Assembly (NCBI RefSeq): GCF_023273875.1 | Contig: NZ_CP096882.1 | Span: forward strand, 2,542,001 to 2,606,000 | From: Pseudarthrobacter sp. SSS035 | GTDB lineage: Bacteria > Actinomycetota > Actinomycetes > Actinomycetales > Micrococcaceae | DNA length: 64,000 bases | Direction of reading: 5' to 3' | Shown: piece after piece, positions 41,194 through 49,184 of the stretch | Layout: every line of letters starts with the position of its first letter | Position numbering within the stretch: the stretch's first letter is position 1 | The notes under the pieces: model-generated | The model's database searches: none | What the model was told of the DNA's origin: nothing | The model's input: the letters and a program-made list of their open reading frames with translations, nothing else | Program-made: the position numbers and the translations under genes

Positions 41194-41433
41194 ATGAGTG
41201 AGAAGATCTCTGACGGCCTGCAGGATCACGGCCCACACCAGCACGCCCACGCCGCTCCGACAACGCAACAAATGCGGACCGTAGGTCAACGCCGCCGGGA
41301 GGCGGAGGAGAAATTGGAGCACCACCTCCAGGAAGCCCGCCACAAAGACGATGCGCACCCCGATGCGGTGTCTGAGTCCGAAGGGGCCGGTCCGGTGGAT
41401 AACGGGGGCGAAGGATCCCCAGCGGAGAAGTGA
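41194..41433 (+). CDS. Small hydrophilic hypothetical protein (79 residues)
   Basis: ATG 41194 follows GGTGGGA by about 12 bases. The product is hydrophilic and highly charged, with a His-rich start (DHGPHQHAHAA), a Glu/Arg-rich helical middle (GQRRREAEEKLEHHLQEARH) and an acidic Gly-rich tail; it has no recognisable domain or membrane segment. It lies alone between repeat copy 4 and the convergent oxidoreductase gene, 15 bases before that gene's stop. It is probably a real but lineage-specific protein. Confidence 0.5.
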   Translation: MSEKISDGLQDHGPHQHAHAAPTTQQMRTVGQRRREAEEKLEHHLQEARHKDDAHPDAVSESEGAGPVDNGGEGSPAEK

Positions 41434-41448
41434 TCCGGGGCACGCTGC

Positions 41449-42474
41449 TTAGGGGACCCGCAGGACCACATTGCCCCGCTTGCGTCCGGTGTCCACGAAG
41501 CGGTGGGCCTCGACGACGTCGGCGAGGTTGTAGGTCCTGTCGATGACTGCCCGGTACTTGCCTTCCTCCGCGAGGCTCACGAGGTAGGCTACGTCGTCGG
41601 CGGTGTACGTGAGCTTGAGGCCGCCAAAAGTGACCAGCTTGCCGCTTCGGCGGCTCTGTCCTCGCGCGCCGAGCATGCCTTTGAGGTCGGCAATAACCAG
41701 GAGCAGGGCACCTCCCGGCGCGATGCTCCCTTGCACCCTCGCGAACGGGGCGTTCCCCACGCAGTCCATGACGACGTCGTACGTTGTGCCGTCTGCGGTG
41801 AAATTCGCTGCGGTGTAGTCGATGAAGCTCTCCGCGCCGAGGGATTCCACCAGTTCCCTGTTGGCCCCGCTGCTCACAGCGGTAACGTGGGCGCCGAGGT
41901 GCTTGGCCAGCTGGATGGCGGCCGTTCCCACCGCTCCGGAGGCGCCGTTGATAAGAACCGTGTCGCCGGTCTTGATGGCCGCCATGCCCAGGAAGGATTT
42001 CGCCGTGAGTCCGCCGAAGAGCAGCGTGACGGCTTCCTCGAAGCCCATGTTCCGGGGTTTGGTGGCGATGGGCCCCTTCGCCGGAACGGACACGTACTCC
42101 GCATGCCCTCCGAATTTTGCGCCGAGCATCGCAATAACCTCGTCGCCGGGCCGGAACGCGGTCACGCCCTGGCCGACGGACTCCACCACGCCGGCCACGT
42201 CCATGCCGAGGACCCGGGTCCGCGGGCGGAAGAGGCCGAGGGTCAGGGCCGTGAGTGCCACGAGTCCCCTGGGGACATTGCGGCTGCGGACGCGGTGGTC
42301 GGCGACGCTTACGGTGCTGGCCATGACTTTGATGAGCACCTCTCCGGCGCGCGGAGCCGGCTGTGCGATCTCCTCGACGCGGACCACGTCCGGCCCGCCG
42401 AACCGGCGGTAGGTCGCGGCTTTCATGGTCCGTGCTCCCGCGGCTGTAGCGGCCGCCGGCTGGCTTGGGTTCAT
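41449..42474 (-). CDS. NADP-dependent quinone-oxidoreductase-like protein (MDR superfamily)
   Basis: The 341-residue zinc-free MDR protein starts MKAATYRRFGGPDVVRVEEI (second ATG, residue 17), has GMDVAGVVESVGQGV and the cofactor loop GASGAVGTAAIQLAKHLGA. Members reduce quinones or enone aldehydes with NADPH. It is divergent from a TetR gene and two TetR-type operators fill the promoter region, so it is likely induced by a toxic electrophile sensed by that regulator. It is convergent with the small hypothetical gene. Confidence 0.88.
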   Translation of the reverse strand: MNPSQPAAATAAGARTMKAATYRRFGGPDVVRVEEIAQPAPRAGEVLIKVMASTVSVADHRVRSRNVPRGLVALTALTLGLFRPRTRVLGMDVAGVVESVGQGVTAFRPGDEVIAMLGAKFGGHAEYVSVPAKGPIATKPRNMGFEEAVTLLFGGLTAKSFLGMAAIKTGDTVLINGASGAVGTAAIQLAKHLGAHVTAVSSGANRELVESLGAESFIDYTAANFTADGTTYDVVMDCVGNAPFARVQGSIAPGGALLLVIADLKGMLGARGQSRRSGKLVTFGGLKLTYTADDVAYLVSLAEEGKYRAVIDRTYNLADVVEAHRFVDTGRKRGNVVLRVP

Positions 42475-42498
42475 GGTTTGGCTCCTCGATTTTCCATG

Positions 42499-42517
42499 AG
42501 GTGTACGTCGTACACCT
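42499..42517. promoter_or_regulatory. TetR-type operator 1
   Basis: AGGTGTACG-t-CGTACACCT is a perfect 19-base palindrome just upstream of the oxidoreductase gene start at 42474. Confidence 0.75.
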
Positions 42518-42536
42518 ATCTGATGGGACTGACACT

Positions 42537-42555
42537 AGGTGTACTTAGTACACTT
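42537..42555. promoter_or_regulatory. TetR-type operator 2
   Basis: AGGTGTACT-t-AGTACACTT repeats the GTGTAC/GTACAC pattern of operator 1, 38 bases centre to centre, on the side of the TetR gene (start 42595). Confidence 0.7.
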
Positions 42556-42594
42556 GTCAATGGAAGATGTTTGCAGCGTCGGAAGCAGGGAATA

Positions 42595-43326
42595 GTGACT
42601 CAGCAGATTGCCGTGGAACGCCGGCCTCGGTTGAACCGGGGTCGTGTGCTGCAGGCGGCCGTCTCCCTCGCTGATGAGGTGGGGATCGGCCCGCTGAGCA
42701 TGCGCCGCCTCGCCCAGGAACTGGACGTGGTGCCCATGGCGCTGTACAAGCACGTGGCCAACAAGGAGGAGCTCCTTGACGGCATGGTGGACGTGGTCAT
42801 CGGCGAGATTGACCCTCCCGTTGCCGGTGCTGACTGGAAGAGCATGGTGCGGCTGCGGGTGCTCTCGGCCAGGCGCGTCCTCCAGCGCCACAGGTGGGCC
42901 AGGCGCGTCCTGGAAACCCGCACCAACCCGACCCCCGCCGTCCTGGGCTACATGGACTCGTTCATCGGCATGTTCTTCGCCGGGGGCTTTTCCGTAGACC
43001 TTACGCACCACGTGATGCATGCCATCGGCAGCCGGATGTGGGGCTTCACGCAGGAACTGTTCGACGCCACGGCCACTTCAGAGGGCGACGCTCCCGCTGC
43101 GGTGGCACCGGAAGTCCAGGCCGCCATGTACCAGGAAATGTCCGCCAACTACCCGAACGTCCTGCAAGTGGCGACTGCTGCCAGCCACGATGACGGTTCG
43201 GTAGTCGGCAGCGGCTGCGACGACCAGTTCGAGTTCGAGTTCGCCCTGGACCTCCTCCTCGACGGCATCGAACGGCTGCACCAGCGGGATTACAGCTCCA
43301 CAGCCGCCCGACTCGAGCGGGGATGA
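42595..43326 (+). CDS. TetR-family regulator (TetR_C_1-type)
   Basis: The 243-residue protein has an N-terminal helix-turn-helix (GRVLQAAVSLADEVGIGPLS, LDVVPMALYKHVANKEELLD) and a long C-terminal ligand domain of the tetracycline-repressor C-terminal type. GTG 42595 follows AGGGA by 5 bases; an open frame continues far upstream over the oxidoreductase gene but that part is antisense. It is divergent from the oxidoreductase gene and flanked by matching operators, so it likely represses both. The ligand is unknown. Confidence 0.88.
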   Translation: MTQQIAVERRPRLNRGRVLQAAVSLADEVGIGPLSMRRLAQELDVVPMALYKHVANKEELLDGMVDVVIGEIDPPVAGADWKSMVRLRVLSARRVLQRHRWARRVLETRTNPTPAVLGYMDSFIGMFFAGGFSVDLTHHVMHAIGSRMWGFTQELFDATATSEGDAPAAVAPEVQAAMYQEMSANYPNVLQVATAASHDDGSVVGSGCDDQFEFEFALDLLLDGIERLHQRDYSSTAARLERG

Positions 43327-43330
43327 CCGG

Positions 43331-43368
43331 GAGCGGACGACGGCGGGACCTCCCGCCGTCGTCCGCTT
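43331..43368. repeat. Dispersed palindromic repeat, copy 5
   Basis: GAGCGGACGACGGCGGGA arm, centre CC, perfect inner 16-base pairing. It begins 5 bases after the TetR stop at 43326. Confidence 0.85.
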
Positions 43369-43419
43369 GCGTCTGTGGGTATCATCGGAAAACCCGTCCC
43401 TTTGAGAGTGGAGTTACCC

Positions 43420-43791
43420 ATGCAGCTCGGCGCTTTTTCGATCAGCCTCACCGTCAAGGACATCGCGGCGTCAGCTGCCTTTTACGAGAAACTGGGCTTC
43501 ACCAGTTTCGGCGGCGACATCACCCAGAACTGGCTGATCCTCAAGAACGGCGAGACCGTTATTGGCCTCTTCCAGGGGATGTTTGAGAAGAACATGCTGA
43601 CGTTCAACCCCGGCTGGAGCCAGAACGCGGAAGCGCTGGACTCCTTCACCGATGTGCGCGACCTCCAGCGGGAACTCAAAGCTGCAGGCACCGAGTTCGT
43701 TGCCGAGGCAGACGAGGCCACCAACGGGCCGGGGAGCTTTATTGTCGTGGATCCGGACGGCAACCCGGTCCTCGTGGATCAGCACGTCTGA
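43420..43791 (+). CDS. VOC-family (glyoxalase/bleomycin-resistance fold) protein
   Basis: The 123-residue protein has the VOC pattern: SISLTVKDIAASAAFYEKLGF at the start and GPGSFIVVDPDGNPVLVDQ at the end, with the metal-ligand Glu/His positions partly non-canonical. Such proteins isomerise, open epoxides or simply bind small molecules. ATG 43420 follows GTGGAG by 8 bases; an in-frame ATG at 43375 lacks a ribosome site and adds non-family residues. It stands alone after repeat copy 5. Confidence 0.85.
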   Translation: MQLGAFSISLTVKDIAASAAFYEKLGFTSFGGDITQNWLILKNGETVIGLFQGMFEKNMLTFNPGWSQNAEALDSFTDVRDLQRELKAAGTEFVAEADEATNGPGSFIVVDPDGNPVLVDQHV

Positions 43792-43843
43792 CCTACCAGC
43801 GGCCCACTCTCATAGGGCGGCGTCTCACTAAGGCGGCGTCCAA

Positions 43844-44416
43844 CTAGGGCAGCCGCGATGCGCGCAACATCGTGGCTTCGCCGGCGCGCTCGGGCTCCAG
43901 CGGCACGGGGCTGACCAGTACCGCCGGCCCGCGGTGCAGGACTCCGTCGGAAATTACCCGGCAGCGCACACCGCCCCGGCCGCGCATTGCCTTGTGTGCG
44001 CCCGGGGCGAGCATCTCGTCCATCCAGACGCAGGGGTGGGCGGGCCGCCCGGCCGTGAGCCGCACCAGGTCTCCCTGGGATTCCAGGGCAAAGTCGTGTC
44101 CCAGCAACGGAGCCAGATGGGCGCCTCGGAGCACAACGTTGCGCCTTGTCAGGAGCGGGTCAAAGCGTGCCGTTCCCAGCTCCGCGGCGATGGCCTCAAG
44201 TGACTCGATCGAGAACAGGGTGACGGCGGCGTCCATGTGCGCGGCCTTGCCGAAGAACCGGTCCCCGACGATGCCCTTGCCCGCCACGAGCTCCACCCGC
44301 CCGGCATCCGTGGTGGGGACATCCGCGGCACCCTCGCGGGCCCGGCCGAAGTAGGCGTGCGCCGGCGAGACCAGGAGATGCAGGACCTCCACGTCGTACC
44401 GAAAGGTTTCCGTCAT
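43844..44416 (-). CDS. MOSC-domain protein
   Basis: The 190-residue protein has MOSC features: GRVELVAGKGIVGDRFFG, FDPLLTRRNVVLRG and the conserved Cys in GRPAHPCVWMDE, followed by the Arg-rich GRGGVRCRVISDG. MOSC domains bind molybdenum cofactor-sulfur and are linked to sulfur transfer or detoxification of hydroxylated N-compounds. It is a single gene next to the left direct repeat of the 44.4-47.3 kb segment. No molybdenum-cofactor genes are nearby. Confidence 0.87.
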   Translation of the reverse strand: MTETFRYDVEVLHLLVSPAHAYFGRAREGAADVPTTDAGRVELVAGKGIVGDRFFGKAAHMDAAVTLFSIESLEAIAAELGTARFDPLLTRRNVVLRGAHLAPLLGHDFALESQGDLVRLTAGRPAHPCVWMDEMLAPGAHKAMRGRGGVRCRVISDGVLHRGPAVLVSPVPLEPERAGEATMLRASRLP

Positions 44417-44440
44417 GCCACAAAACTACTCCGCCGGGCG

Positions 44441-44464
44441 GGGGGCTTAAGTGACCGCTCGCGC
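44441..44464. repeat. 24-base direct repeat, left copy
   Basis: GGGGGCTTAAGTGACCGCTC (44441-44460) continues GCGC. It matches 47292-47315 at 22 of 24 positions in the same orientation. Confidence 0.7.
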
Positions 44465-44751
44465 CGAGTGTGGACCTTCCGGAGCGCGTCTTCGCAGGGT
44501 CGATGGAGACCAGATCCACGTCAAGGCCAACCAGAGCAGGCATCTGCGGCCGCATACCAGCGTTTCCGAGATCGGCGATACGGGCGAGAAGACCGGGTAG
44601 AACGTGGCCGAGGCTGCACATTCCTGGAATGTCTTCAAGGATTCAGGGCATTTCGTCGACCACACCATCGCCCAACAGGGAGTCAGCTAAATCGGGGAAT
44701 CGTCGACAACCAAGAATGACCCGCGCATCACAGGGGTCGTTCAGCGTCTGA
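44465..44751. other. Gene-poor stretch, possibly decayed coding sequence
   Basis: No ORF here has native composition or a ribosome site. The + strand reads short pieces such as DVKANQSRHL before stops, which looks like remnants rather than a gene. It lies inside the directly repeated boundary and next to the methyltransferase gene. Confidence 0.3.
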
Positions 44752-45504
44752 TCACCCGTCCTTGGCAAGGATGAAGGTGACGAAGCCCATGACGTCCCGG
44801 TGGCCGCGCAACCACATCATTCTTGCCTTGTCCAACTCGTCCCGAATTTCTGTCGCCGACTCGTGCTCGGGGTGAGTTACAAGCCACTGCTCCCGATTTC
44901 GGAGGTGGCCGCACTCGAATTCTTCCCATTCTTGACTGGTTGAGGTCCGCAGATCCAGAACGCGCCACCCAGCGCTGGTGACCTTGTCGACCAGGTCGGG
45001 GAGGAGTAAAGCATCATCAATCGTTGTCCCTGGCCACATGTGAGCCAACTGATTATCGGTTGGGACAGCAGACCAGAACTCGGCACCAAAAACCAGATGT
45101 CCGGAAGGTGTGGTGGAGCTGCGAAGACGGGACAGGGCTTCGCTGATCGTCCCAAAAGCTTGGTACGAACCTACGTTGAGGACGAGGTCGGCGCTCCCCG
45201 CGTAATCCGCAGACGATTCCGCCTGGAATACGACCCGGTCAGCAAGCCCCCGTTGCTTAGCTGCCATGCGTGCCTGATCAATGTAGGACTCCTTGATGTC
45301 AATGCCCGTGCCGCTGGTATTCGGCATCGCCTCGAGGATGTCCAGGAGCATTCCACCCCATCCGCACCCATGGTCCAAGACCGTTCGTGGTCGATTAGTT
45401 GCGAGATCGTTGATCAAGCGGTCGAAGGATTGCCGTCCGATCGGCGAATTGGTTCTGAGAACGGACGCTCCGCCACTGGCGGGTGGCGTGTTGGGATCAG
45501 TCAT
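44752..45504 (-). CDS. SAM-dependent methyltransferase
   Basis: The 250-residue protein has the class I SAM-binding motif VLDHGCGWGGMLLDIL near residue 43 and the acidic motif GTGIDIKESYIDQAR, then SADLVLNVGSYQAF at motif IV; the rest is the usual small-molecule methyltransferase fold. ATG 45504 with AGGTTGA upstream was chosen over TTG 45513. The gene's base composition looks more AT-rich than neighbours. It lies within the segment bounded by the 24-base direct repeats, consistent with acquisition. The methyl acceptor is unknown. Confidence 0.85.
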   Translation of the reverse strand: MTDPNTPPASGGASVLRTNSPIGRQSFDRLINDLATNRPRTVLDHGCGWGGMLLDILEAMPNTSGTGIDIKESYIDQARMAAKQRGLADRVVFQAESSADYAGSADLVLNVGSYQAFGTISEALSRLRSSTTPSGHLVFGAEFWSAVPTDNQLAHMWPGTTIDDALLLPDLVDKVTSAGWRVLDLRTSTSQEWEEFECGHLRNREQWLVTHPEHESATEIRDELDKARMMWLRGHRDVMGFVTFILAKDG

Positions 45505-45697
45505 GACGCTCAACCTAACATCCGATTGGTAATCATCAATCGCTCTCGCGCGCTACCCGGTTCTAATCGTGCGGCACTATGGAATGCGTCGTGCAACCCT
45601 AGGGACATTAGACGTCTCGCCAACTGAACGACCGCAAGGACGGCAGTTCCCTAATTTTCGTGGAATCGTTGACACCAGCCGTACGCGCGGGTGTGGG

Positions 45698-46528
45698 CTA
45701 GTTCGTTGCGTCGGCCGCCGCGTGGGTGGTCGCCCACTCGAGGGCGTAGTCGGCGATCTCATCCCAGCCGTCCTGGCTGACCAAGCGGTGGGTGCGGCCG
45801 GGGTACGTCTTGTACTCGACGATCGCGGGGCTCCCCGACTTCTTGTACTTCTTCACGATTGCCTCGCCGATGGCCGGCGGCACGACGTGGTCGATCTCGC
45901 CCGTGATGATGAGTAGCGGTGCACGGTCGGTGCGGCCGTAGTCGACGTGGGTGATGCCGCCCTTCTCGTTCAGCACCGACAGGACGCCCTCGAAGAAGAC
46001 CCGGTTGGAGGAGTTCACCGCGGATTCCTCCCACAGCTTGTCGGACTCGGCACGGGAGACGTCGTTACCGAACGTGAAGTGGAAGTGGCGCTTCGACAGC
46101 GGCTTGGCGCCGTTGCGTCCGAAGGGGTTCGACAGGATCGGCGTGCCCGTCCACAGGGTCGACAGCGGCAGCGTCGTGACGCCAGCGGTCTGGCCCGGCG
46201 CGACGCCCACGTACGCGACGCCGAGGCCGCGGTCGGCGAGCATTTGAGTGAGGACGCCGCCGAAGGAGTGGCCCATGATGATCGGCTTCTCGGGCAGCTC
46301 GCGGATGATCCGCTCGTAGTTGTCAGCGATTTGCTTCAGCCCGATCCCCTTGAGGGGCTCCGGGTTGCGGCGGATGTCCTCGACGCTGCGGTCGTCGATG
46401 CCGGGCCAGCCGGGCACGATCACCCGATGGCCGGCGGCGCGGAAGCGCTCGGCCCAGGTGTCCCAGCTCTTCGGAGTCATCCACAGACCGTGGATGAGGA
46501 CAATGGGGGGTTTGGTCGTGGTGCTCAT
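45698..46528 (-). CDS. Alpha/beta hydrolase
   Basis: The 276-residue protein has the oxyanion loop IVLIHGLWMTPKSW, the nucleophile elbow GHSFGG near residue 97 and late Asp/His candidates in TGEIDHVVPP and GRTHRLVSQDGWDE. Fold and size fit esterases or lipase-like hydrolases. ATG 46528 follows AGGAG by 7 bases. It is divergent from the TetR gene and shares the operator region between them, suggesting that the TetR protein controls the hydrolase. Confidence 0.88.
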   Translation of the reverse strand: MSTTTKPPIVLIHGLWMTPKSWDTWAERFRAAGHRVIVPGWPGIDDRSVEDIRRNPEPLKGIGLKQIADNYERIIRELPEKPIIMGHSFGGVLTQMLADRGLGVAYVGVAPGQTAGVTTLPLSTLWTGTPILSNPFGRNGAKPLSKRHFHFTFGNDVSRAESDKLWEESAVNSSNRVFFEGVLSVLNEKGGITHVDYGRTDRAPLLIITGEIDHVVPPAIGEAIVKKYKKSGSPAIVEYKTYPGRTHRLVSQDGWDEIADYALEWATTHAAADATN

Positions 46529-46571
46529 ATCGATCTCCTCGATGGGGTGGGGTGGTTGATGCTTCGATAGT

Positions 46572-46589
46572 AGACCGAACGTTCTATCT
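46572..46589. promoter_or_regulatory. TetR-type operator between hydrolase and TetR genes
   Basis: AGA-cc-GAACGTTC-ta-TCT is an 18-base palindrome with a perfect 8-base core. It lies between the hydrolase start (46528) and the TetR start (46643). Confidence 0.65.
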
Positions 46590-46642
46590 ATGCAATACTA
46601 TTCCCAGAGCGATTAGGAATGAAAAAGTCCACTGGAGGATCC

Positions 46643-47242
46643 ATGAGTACCACCGCCGCGCCGCGCTCGGCATCCACCCTCCAGCAGCGCCCGTCGGCAC
46701 GTCAGCGGCTGCTGGATGCCGCGACCGACCTCTTCTACGGCGAGGGCATCCACTCCGTCGGGGTCGACCGCATCATCGGGCGGGCGGGCGTGACCCGGGC
46801 CACGATGTACAACCAGTTCGAGGGCAAAGAGGGGCTCGTCCTCGCGTACCTTCGGGGAGAGGACGAGCAGCTGCGCGGGCTGTTCACCCAGGCCACGCAG
46901 GTCTCGTCCGATCCCGCGGTGCTGCTCGACCTCGTCATCGCCGGCATCGAGGCCGACATCCGTGAACGCCACACCCGGGGATGCCCCTTCATCAATGCCG
47001 CCGCCGAGTACCCCGGTGAGGGGCCGGTGCGCGAGCTTATCGCCGCACACAGGGAGTGGTTCCGCTCGACGCTCGAGAAGTTGGCCGCCGCCGCAGGGCT
47101 GTCGGAGCCTGACGAGGTGGCGGCATCCCTCGTCCTCCTGCGAGATGCCGCGCTGGTGGGCGGCTACCTCGATGGCCAGGACCGCGTCGCCCCCGCCTTT
47201 GCCCGCACAGCCCGCACAGCGGTCGCCGCGCACCGCCGCTGA
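46643..47242 (+). CDS. TetR/AcrR-family regulator
   Basis: The 199-residue protein has the TetR helix-turn-helix (RQRLLDAATDLFYGEGIHSV, AGVTRATMYNQFEGKEGLVL) and a helical C-terminus with CPFINAAAEYPGEGPVREL, typical of the TetR_C_11 type. ATG 46643 follows GGAGG by 5 bases; an earlier in-frame start has no ribosome site. It likely represses the divergent alpha/beta hydrolase gene and itself via the operator at 46572. Repeat copy 6 lies downstream. Confidence 0.9.
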   Translation: MSTTAAPRSASTLQQRPSARQRLLDAATDLFYGEGIHSVGVDRIIGRAGVTRATMYNQFEGKEGLVLAYLRGEDEQLRGLFTQATQVSSDPAVLLDLVIAGIEADIRERHTRGCPFINAAAEYPGEGPVRELIAAHREWFRSTLEKLAAAAGLSEPDEVAASLVLLRDAALVGGYLDGQDRVAPAFARTARTAVAAHRR

Positions 47243-47291
47243 CTCCTCATGCCCCGCGAGCATCACCAGCGCGCCGATAGAGGATTCCCGC

Positions 47292-47315
47292 GGGGGCTTA
47301 AGTGTCCGTTCGCGC
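47292..47315. repeat. 24-base direct repeat, right copy
   Basis: GGGGGCTTAAGTGTCCGTTC (47292-47311) continues GCGC and matches 44441-44464 at 22 of 24 positions. Confidence 0.7.
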
Positions 47316-47337
47316 AGTGGGGGACGGTCCCAAACGC

Positions 47338-47375
47338 AGGCGGACGACGGCGGGAGGCCGCCGCCGTCGTCCGCT
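47338..47375. repeat. Dispersed palindromic repeat, copy 6
   Basis: GCGGACGACGGCGG and CCGCCGTCGTCCGC arms; the centre is changed (GAGGCCG instead of GAGGTCC). It is between the convergent stops at 47242 and 47386. Confidence 0.8.
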
Positions 47376-47385
47376 TGCTTCGGTG

Positions 47386-47610
47386 CTACGCGTGCAGCTC
47401 GCGTCTTTCGTGGGTCAGGCCGTAGGGGACGTCGCGGCTGACGGCGACGGTGTAGCTGGTGTAGCTGTGCTGTGTAACGAGGATGCCATGGCGGCTCTCC
47501 TGCATGGCGTGTTCGCGGGCCATTTCGACGGCGGTGTTGAGGTCGTTCTCGATGGTGTCAGGATCGTGGGCAGTGATTGCCAGGACAAGGTCAGAGTGGC
47601 GCTTGATCAT
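47386..47610 (-). CDS. Small hypothetical protein (74 residues)
   Basis: The product begins MIKRHSDLVLAITAHDPDTI and continues with an amphipathic helix (ENDLNTAVEMAREHAMQ), then a beta-rich GILVTQHSYTSYTVAVSRDV. Composition is native and there is no membrane segment. ATG 47610 has a weak purine-rich ribosome site (AAAGAGA). The frame stays open upstream but that part is Pro/Arg-rich and unconvincing. No domain is recognised; the protein may be lineage-restricted. It is convergent with the TetR gene. Confidence 0.6.
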   Translation of the reverse strand: MIKRHSDLVLAITAHDPDTIENDLNTAVEMAREHAMQESRHGILVTQHSYTSYTVAVSRDVPYGLTHERRELHA

Positions 47611-47867
47611 GGTGGTCTCTTTCTCGGCGGGATCCCGGGACTCTGGGTCGGCGCAGGCTTCCGGGGCCGGGCGTACCCGGGGGAGGCGGAAATCGGTGGT
47701 TCCAGAGGGGTTGCCCGGCATCTCTGATGGGGCGGTGGCCGGCCGAATTGTCCGGCGGGCTGGATCGGCGGAAGCGTTTGTTCCTGCGGATCTGTAGCCA
47801 GTGTGCCTGAAGCGTTGGCCCCTGGGCAATAGGTGGACCGAAAAATCTGGGGAGCCCAGCTAAACGT
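47611..47867. other. Intergenic stretch without a supported gene
   Basis: This lies between the small hypothetical gene and repeat copy 7. The open frame on the minus strand has Pro/Arg-rich content with no ribosome site or domain, so I see nothing coding here. Confidence 0.4.
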
Positions 47868-47905
47868 CAGAGTACGACGGTGGGAGGTCCCGTCGTCGTC
47901 CGCGC
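47868..47905. repeat. Dispersed palindromic repeat, copy 7 (degraded)
   Basis: The right arm is close to consensus (TCCCGTCGTCGTCCGC) but the left arm has several changes, leaving a shorter stem. It follows the Lrp gene stop (47924, minus strand) by about 19 bases. Confidence 0.7.
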
Positions 47906-47923
47906 GTCCCCTCGCGCACCGTC

Positions 47924-48895
47924 CTAGGCGCCGTGCAACATCTTGGTGACCCCCTTGGAGGAGCCTCCCACCTGGCCGTTGGCGGATGTCCGCTTGGCCA
48001 GCATCTTGTCCAAAGGTTTGGCGTACCGCTCCTGGACGATCCGGACGTGGAGCCAGGACTCGACGCTGGCCACTGACTCCATGGCGCGGACCTTGTCCAA
48101 AATATCGTGCATCTCATCCAGGGCGCCCACGCCGAGGGTGGCCACCAGGTCATACCTTCCAAAGCAGCTGGCGATGAACTCCACGCCGGGGGTGGCGGAG
48201 AAGAAGTCGATGGCTTCCTCTGTTCCTCCCGACGTCGTGATGCCGAATCCAAAGGCCAGGGCACGGGAAGAACCGGAGCGGCTGCGGATGGGGCCGATCT
48301 GCATAACGCGGGCGTCCAGCAGGCGCATCACACGGTTCCGGGCGGCGCTTGCAGAGAGTCCAACGCGCTCGCCGAGCGCCTCGAATCCCAGCCGGCCATC
48401 CACCTGAAGCTCGCCCAGGATCAGCAGGTCCGCGGCGTCCAGCTCCAAACCGGGATCCGGCGGCTCCTTGCCGAGGAAGAGGCTGCGGACCACTTCCTTG
48501 TACATCAGGACGTCGACGGCGGCCACACCCTCGCACCCGCGGATGGCCTCCACATCCGCGTACAGCCGCTCCACCGTGGGCAGGCGCAGTTCGGCGATGA
48601 TGCCGTACCGGCCGGTGGTCAGGGATGCGAAGACTGCCCCGTCCAGCTGGCTCAGCTTGTCCAGGGCCGGTTGGGCTGAACCGTTGAGCTGGATGGAGAC
48701 GTGCGCGACGGCGGTCAGCCCCAGCAGTCGCGGGTGGACGGCCGCGACAATCCGCAGCTCGCCGGAAGAGATGAGTTCGTTGACCTTGGCCGTTGCCACT
48801 GAGCGGGTCACGCCCAGCTGCTTGGCCAGGTCGCTGAAAGAGGCGCGGCCGTCGGCCTGCAGTAATCGGATCAGCCGATTGTCCAGATCTTGCAT
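47924..48895 (-). CDS. Lrp/AsnC-family regulator with two HTH/ligand modules
   Basis: The 323-residue protein is about twice the length of a normal Lrp protein. It has two AsnC-type HTH segments, DNRLIRLLQADGRASFSDLA near residue 4 and DLLILGELQVDGRLGFEALG near 160, each followed by an RAM-like ligand domain. Lrp proteins sense amino acids. ATG 48895 was chosen as the start of the first HTH; upstream in-frame residues look non-native. It is divergent from the ABC importer operon and is the likely local regulator. Confidence 0.88.
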   Translation of the reverse strand: MQDLDNRLIRLLQADGRASFSDLAKQLGVTRSVATAKVNELISSGELRIVAAVHPRLLGLTAVAHVSIQLNGSAQPALDKLSQLDGAVFASLTTGRYGIIAELRLPTVERLYADVEAIRGCEGVAAVDVLMYKEVVRSLFLGKEPPDPGLELDAADLLILGELQVDGRLGFEALGERVGLSASAARNRVMRLLDARVMQIGPIRSRSGSSRALAFGFGITTSGGTEEAIDFFSATPGVEFIASCFGRYDLVATLGVGALDEMHDILDKVRAMESVASVESWLHVRIVQERYAKPLDKMLAKRTSANGQVGGSSKGVTKMLHGA

Positions 48896-49068
48896 GGTCT
48901 TCACAGTAAACGCCTCTTCCAGTTGGCCGCAGTCGCCGTGCGCCACGGCATGTCAGCGCAGTTGACCCTCCGACGCCTTCAAGTGTTCCACAGGCCAGCG
49001 TCAATACGATGGATTTGAAGATAATCACGGTCATATTCCAGCAAATAACGCGTTTGTCTGTCCATGAA

Positions 49069-49108
49069 CGAATGATTCGCTTGCATTTGGGTGGAACTTG
49101 GCTAGTAT
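49069..49108 (+). promoter_or_regulatory. Promoter and palindrome upstream of the polar amino-acid-type operon
   Basis: TTGCAT (49081-49086), a 16-base spacer and TAGTAT (49103-49108) form a predicted promoter. The 11-base palindrome CGAATGATTCG (49069-49079) lies immediately upstream of the -35 and could be an Lrp-type activator site. The rest of 48896-49184 shows no gene. Confidence 0.5.
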
Positions 49109-49184
49109 CGTGACCAGCGCCACATCGGCCCCGCCCGGGTGTCGCTCCCCAACCACGATTCAGATGTTCATTGGAGATCTGCAC

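Noticed and set aside
41503..42594. A long N-terminal extension of the TetR gene at 42595.
   Set aside because: It is antisense to the oxidoreductase gene. The HTH starts at the GTG 42595 with a good ribosome site, and operators occupy the upstream region.
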